Positions 5,391 through 6,758 of a stretch of 6,758 bases of DNA are shown in pieces (position 1 is the first letter of the stretch; every line of letters starts with the position of its first letter). The notes under the pieces were generated by a model. That model was not told the DNA's origin. It was given only the letters and a program-made list of their open reading frames with translations, and searched no databases. The DNA is from Methylococcaceae bacterium (GTDB lineage: Bacteria > Pseudomonadota > Gammaproteobacteria > Methylococcales > Methylomonadaceae): contig JAUXDP010000173.1 of the NCBI GenBank assembly GCA_030618325.1, forward strand, positions 1-6,758. The letters run 5' to 3'. A program made the position numbers and the translations under genes.

Positions 5391-6361
5391 CAATGACTTT
5401 GGATTCTCTTTATTTTCGAAATACTAGTAATACTATCCAATTCTGAAGAAGCATTCTGTTCGGTATCATTCAGATGATGAATGAAATCTCCTATGGATGC
5501 CTTATTACCGACCAGGCTTAACTTTTTGCGGATATTTCGGCGATGCGATTTAATCGTTTCCGGTGAGACAAACATTTTATCTGCTATTTCTTCTGTAGTC
5601 ATATTTTTGTTAATCATGGCAAATACCTTAAGCTCTTTGCGTGACAACGGATGAATTTTTAGCAAATCTGTTACTGCGCATGGATCGGGGTCTTCATGAC
5701 CGAGGTCATGGTCTAATTTGGTGAGGTATTTATCTAGTAAATTTAACTGTCCCTCATACAAACTGAGTTCATTATTATTTTTGACATTCTTAAGTAGCGA
5801 TAAAATTAAAGCTTTTGACTTCAGAATAATCTCATCTTTATCATCGACTAATTGTTTAGTTTCAGGAAGCTTGACTGCCTCTGGCTGGAATTCGATTATT
5901 TCATCCTGCCATTGTTTAGAATGATTCAACTCCCTTATTAAAATATCATAGATCAGATCCAGCTTAGTCATTACTGATCCTAAAGATGATTCCATATGGC
6001 TGAAACATAGGGCATGTCTGACAGTCTCGAATAAAGTTGCCGCAGAACAGGGTATTTGTAAGATGCTATTTTGTCCAACTTCGTTCATCAGTGGCATCTT
6101 ATCTGTTGGTTTTACAAGGATCACTATACCCGGCTTTTGGGCGTGCTCGAATGACTGATCAGCGCTTTCTGATAAGAAGTCGGAGTTACCATAGAATTTT
6201 TGATCCATACAAACCAGCTGTGGAGACAAAGCTTTAACAGTCGATATTTCAGGAGATTTGTTGAGTTCCACCGTTTCCATTCCCCATGCTGAAAAATATT
6301 GTTTTAAAGGCTCTCGTATCTTATTTTCTTCGCTTGCTAGCAGTATCTTGATATGCTCCAT
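5390..6361 (-). CDS. LuxR-type transcriptional regulator with degenerate receiver domain
   Basis: A 323-residue protein in three parts. Residues 3-120 look like a response-regulator receiver: IKILLASEEN aligns with the usual ILLVDDD strand, LVCMDQ (49-54) supplies a candidate phospho-acceptor Asp53, and ILQIPCSAATL (100-110) aligns with the lysine-proline loop. However, the first acidic residue is Ser10, the switch Thr/Ser is Val83 and the conserved lysine is Ile103, so ordinary phospho-switching is doubtful. Residues 121-235 are a helical, charged linker without a recognisable domain. Residues 238-296 are a clear LuxR helix-turn-helix: LSRKELKVFAMINKNMTTEE, IADKMFVSPETIKSHRRNIR, then KKLSL. 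A 27-residue polar tail follows. The start ATG has a good AGGGAG site (6372-6367). No partner histidine kinase is visible in the window, and target genes cannot be deduced. It probably acts as a cytosolic DNA-binding dimer. Confidence 0.88.
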   Translation of the reverse strand: MEHIKILLASEENKIREPLKQYFSAWGMETVELNKSPEISTVKALSPQLVCMDQKFYGNSDFLSESADQSFEHAQKPGIVILVKPTDKMPLMNEVGQNSILQIPCSAATLFETVRHALCFSHMESSLGSVMTKLDLIYDILIRELNHSKQWQDEIIEFQPEAVKLPETKQLVDDKDEIILKSKALILSLLKNVKNNNELSLYEGQLNLLDKYLTKLDHDLGHEDPDPCAVTDLLKIHPLSRKELKVFAMINKNMTTEEIADKMFVSPETIKSHRRNIRKKLSLVGNKASIGDFIHHLNDTEQNASSELDSITSISKIKRIQSH

Positions 6362-6366
6362 GATTG

Positions 6367-6372
6367 TCTCCC
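6367..6372 (-). promoter_or_regulatory. Ribosome-binding site of the LuxR-type regulator
   Basis: AGGGAG (6372-6367) lies five bases before the ATG at 6361 and fixes that codon as the start. It also yields a full receiver-like N-terminus. Confidence 0.65.
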
Positions 6373-6480
6373 TGAATATTGATCATAACTTGTAGGTAAT
6401 AGGGTTATTCGGTTGCTTAACCTCTATTCCTGATTAATAATTGCACTTAAGAATTCGTAAATCCGTATTTTTTCCACGGG

Positions 6481-6497
6481 ACTATTGAATCATTAGT
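6481..6497. repeat. 17-bp dyad upstream of the LuxR-type regulator
   Basis: ACTATTGAATCATTAGT is symmetric in seven of eight arm pairs around a central A, and lies about 120 bases before the regulator ATG. The ATTAGT at its right end recurs 20 bases further on (6512-6517). It is a candidate operator, for example for autoregulation, since LuxR-type proteins bind dyads of about this size. This is inference only. Confidence 0.3.
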
Positions 6498-6509
6498 TTA
6501 TCCATTAAG

Positions 6510-6537
6510 ATATTAGTATGATTACTTATACGAACAA
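6510..6537 (-). promoter_or_regulatory. Possible promoter of the LuxR-type regulator
   Basis: On the minus strand, TTGTTC (6537-6532) and TAATAT (6515-6510) are separated by 16 bases. If real, transcription would start close to the dyad at 6481-6497 and leave a 5' leader of about 140 bases. The consensus match is modest. Confidence 0.2.
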
Positions 6538-6575
6538 ACAGTATTTAACCAAAAAGTAGAATATGTGTTGATCCC

Positions 6576-6586
6576 AGTGGTTATCC
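6576..6586. repeat. Left target-site duplication of the MITE
   Basis: AGTGGTTATCC directly adjoins the left terminal inverted repeat. The right copy, AGTGGTTATTC, differs at one base. Confidence 0.72.
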
Positions 6587-6618
6587 CACTACCATTGACT
6601 TAAGAGAAATCTGGTTTT

Positions 6619-6640
6619 GTAGGAGTGGCTTTAGCTACGA
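6619..6640 (+). repeat. REP-like core, left copy inside the MITE
   Basis: GTAGGAGTGGCTTTAGC followed by TACGA has the form of a REP sequence, a GTAGGAG head and a small GGCTTTAGC(C) hairpin. It is oriented head-to-head with the copy at 6655-6677. Confidence 0.6.
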
Positions 6641-6654
6641 TTTCGCAGATTCGG

Positions 6655-6677
6655 TCGCGGCTAAAGCCCCTCCTACC
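6655..6677 (-). repeat. REP-like core, right copy inside the MITE
   Basis: On the minus strand it reads GGTAGGAGGGGCTTTAGC then CGCGA, the inverted partner of the copy at 6619-6640. The two can pair with each other to form the stem of the element. Confidence 0.6.
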
Positions 6678-6717
6678 CAAACAAAACCAATTTGTTTTTC
6701 TTAAGTCAACGGCAGTG

Positions 6718-6728
6718 AGTGGTTATTC
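6718..6728. repeat. Right target-site duplication of the MITE
   Basis: AGTGGTTATTC directly follows the right terminal inverted repeat and matches the left copy at 10 of 11 bases. The single difference suggests the insertion is not very recent. Confidence 0.72.
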
Positions 6729-6758
6729 AGGATTATATTTAACTTTATCAACACATTG
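6729..6758. other. Right edge of the window, nothing recognised
   Basis: The last 30 bases beyond the right target duplication are AT-rich and too short to assign. Confidence 0.4.

Larger units (their letters stand above)
6362..6586. other. AT-rich upstream region of the regulator
   Basis: About 225 AT-rich bases with no supportable gene on either strand. It contains the ribosome-binding site, the candidate promoter and the 17-bp dyad. There is also a small CCGTA/TACGG-type inverted pair (CCGTA at 6463-6467 and CCACGGG at 6474-6480, weak). The left copy of the 11-bp target duplication of the adjoining element ends this stretch. Confidence 0.55.
6587..6717. mobile_element. 131-bp MITE with 18-bp terminal inverted repeats and internal REP pair
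   Basis: The element starts CACTACCATTGACTTAAG (6587-6604) and ends with CTTAAGTCAACGGCAGTG (6700-6717), so the two ends match at 16 of 18 positions as inverted repeats. It is bounded by AGTGGTTATCC (6576-6586) and AGTGGTTATTC (6718-6728), a direct repeat matching 10 of 11 and abutting both termini, as expected of a target duplication. The interior continues as a near-palindrome (GGTTTTG...CAAAACC, then the REP-like cores) around a loop at about 6641-6654. It is too short to encode a transposase, so it must have been mobilised in trans. From memory, duplications of 9-13 bp and ends starting with CA suggest an IS4-group enzyme, but the parent element is not in the window. Confidence 0.8.

Noticed and set aside
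5718..6237. Two plus-strand frames inside the LuxR-type regulator gene
   Set aside because: They are antisense shadows. The minus-strand gene has a ribosome-binding site and a clear helix-turn-helix domain.
1..6758. CRISPR array, tRNA or rRNA genes, prophage or defence genes
   Set aside because: There are no regularly spaced direct repeats, no tRNA-like cloverleaf and no proteins of such families in the window.

Overview
The window looks like a chromosomal segment of a gammaproteobacterium of moderate to low G+C. The main reasons are a cmoA-cmoB pair and an oxygen-dependent coproporphyrinogen oxidase, both closely similar to the E. coli proteins as I remember them. REP-like hairpins with the core GTAGGAG-GGCTTTAGC in the spacers also fit. 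A Methylococcales-type host is my guess, but nothing in the window proves it. I see no phage, CRISPR, defence or secondary-metabolite genes, and no tRNA or rRNA.

Layout. On the minus strand at the left edge, cmoA (174-902) overlaps the start of cmoB (1-177, cut by the window edge) by ATGA. Together they make the wobble uridine modification cmo5U34 in tRNA. Divergent from them across a 221-bp spacer is hemF (1124-2041, haem synthesis). Next comes a two-gene plus-strand operon: a SulP-family anion transporter with a C-terminal STAS domain (2147-3640), overlapping by one base a tandem-domain universal stress protein (3640-4506). Converging on it is a small conserved gene of unknown function (4538-4957, minus). 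After about 430 bp of non-coding DNA comes a minus-strand LuxR-type regulator with a degenerate receiver domain (5390-6361).

The non-coding DNA holds the least ordinary material. At 5241-5390, imperfect inverted arms enclose a REP-like hairpin and end exactly at the regulator's stop codon. At 6587-6717 there is a near-palindromic 131-bp element with 18-bp terminal inverted repeats (16/18 matching). It is bounded on both sides by an 11-bp direct repeat (10/11 matching) and carries two head-to-head REP-like cores. This is a well-supported miniature transposable element (MITE).

How the genes relate. cmoA/cmoB act in one pathway, and sulP/usp are almost certainly co-transcribed and translationally coupled. 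The others look like independent housekeeping or accessory units. No multi-gene novel system is evident. The observations most worth following are the MITE with its internal REP pair, the nested inverted repeat at the regulator's 3' end, and the pseudo-receiver regulator.
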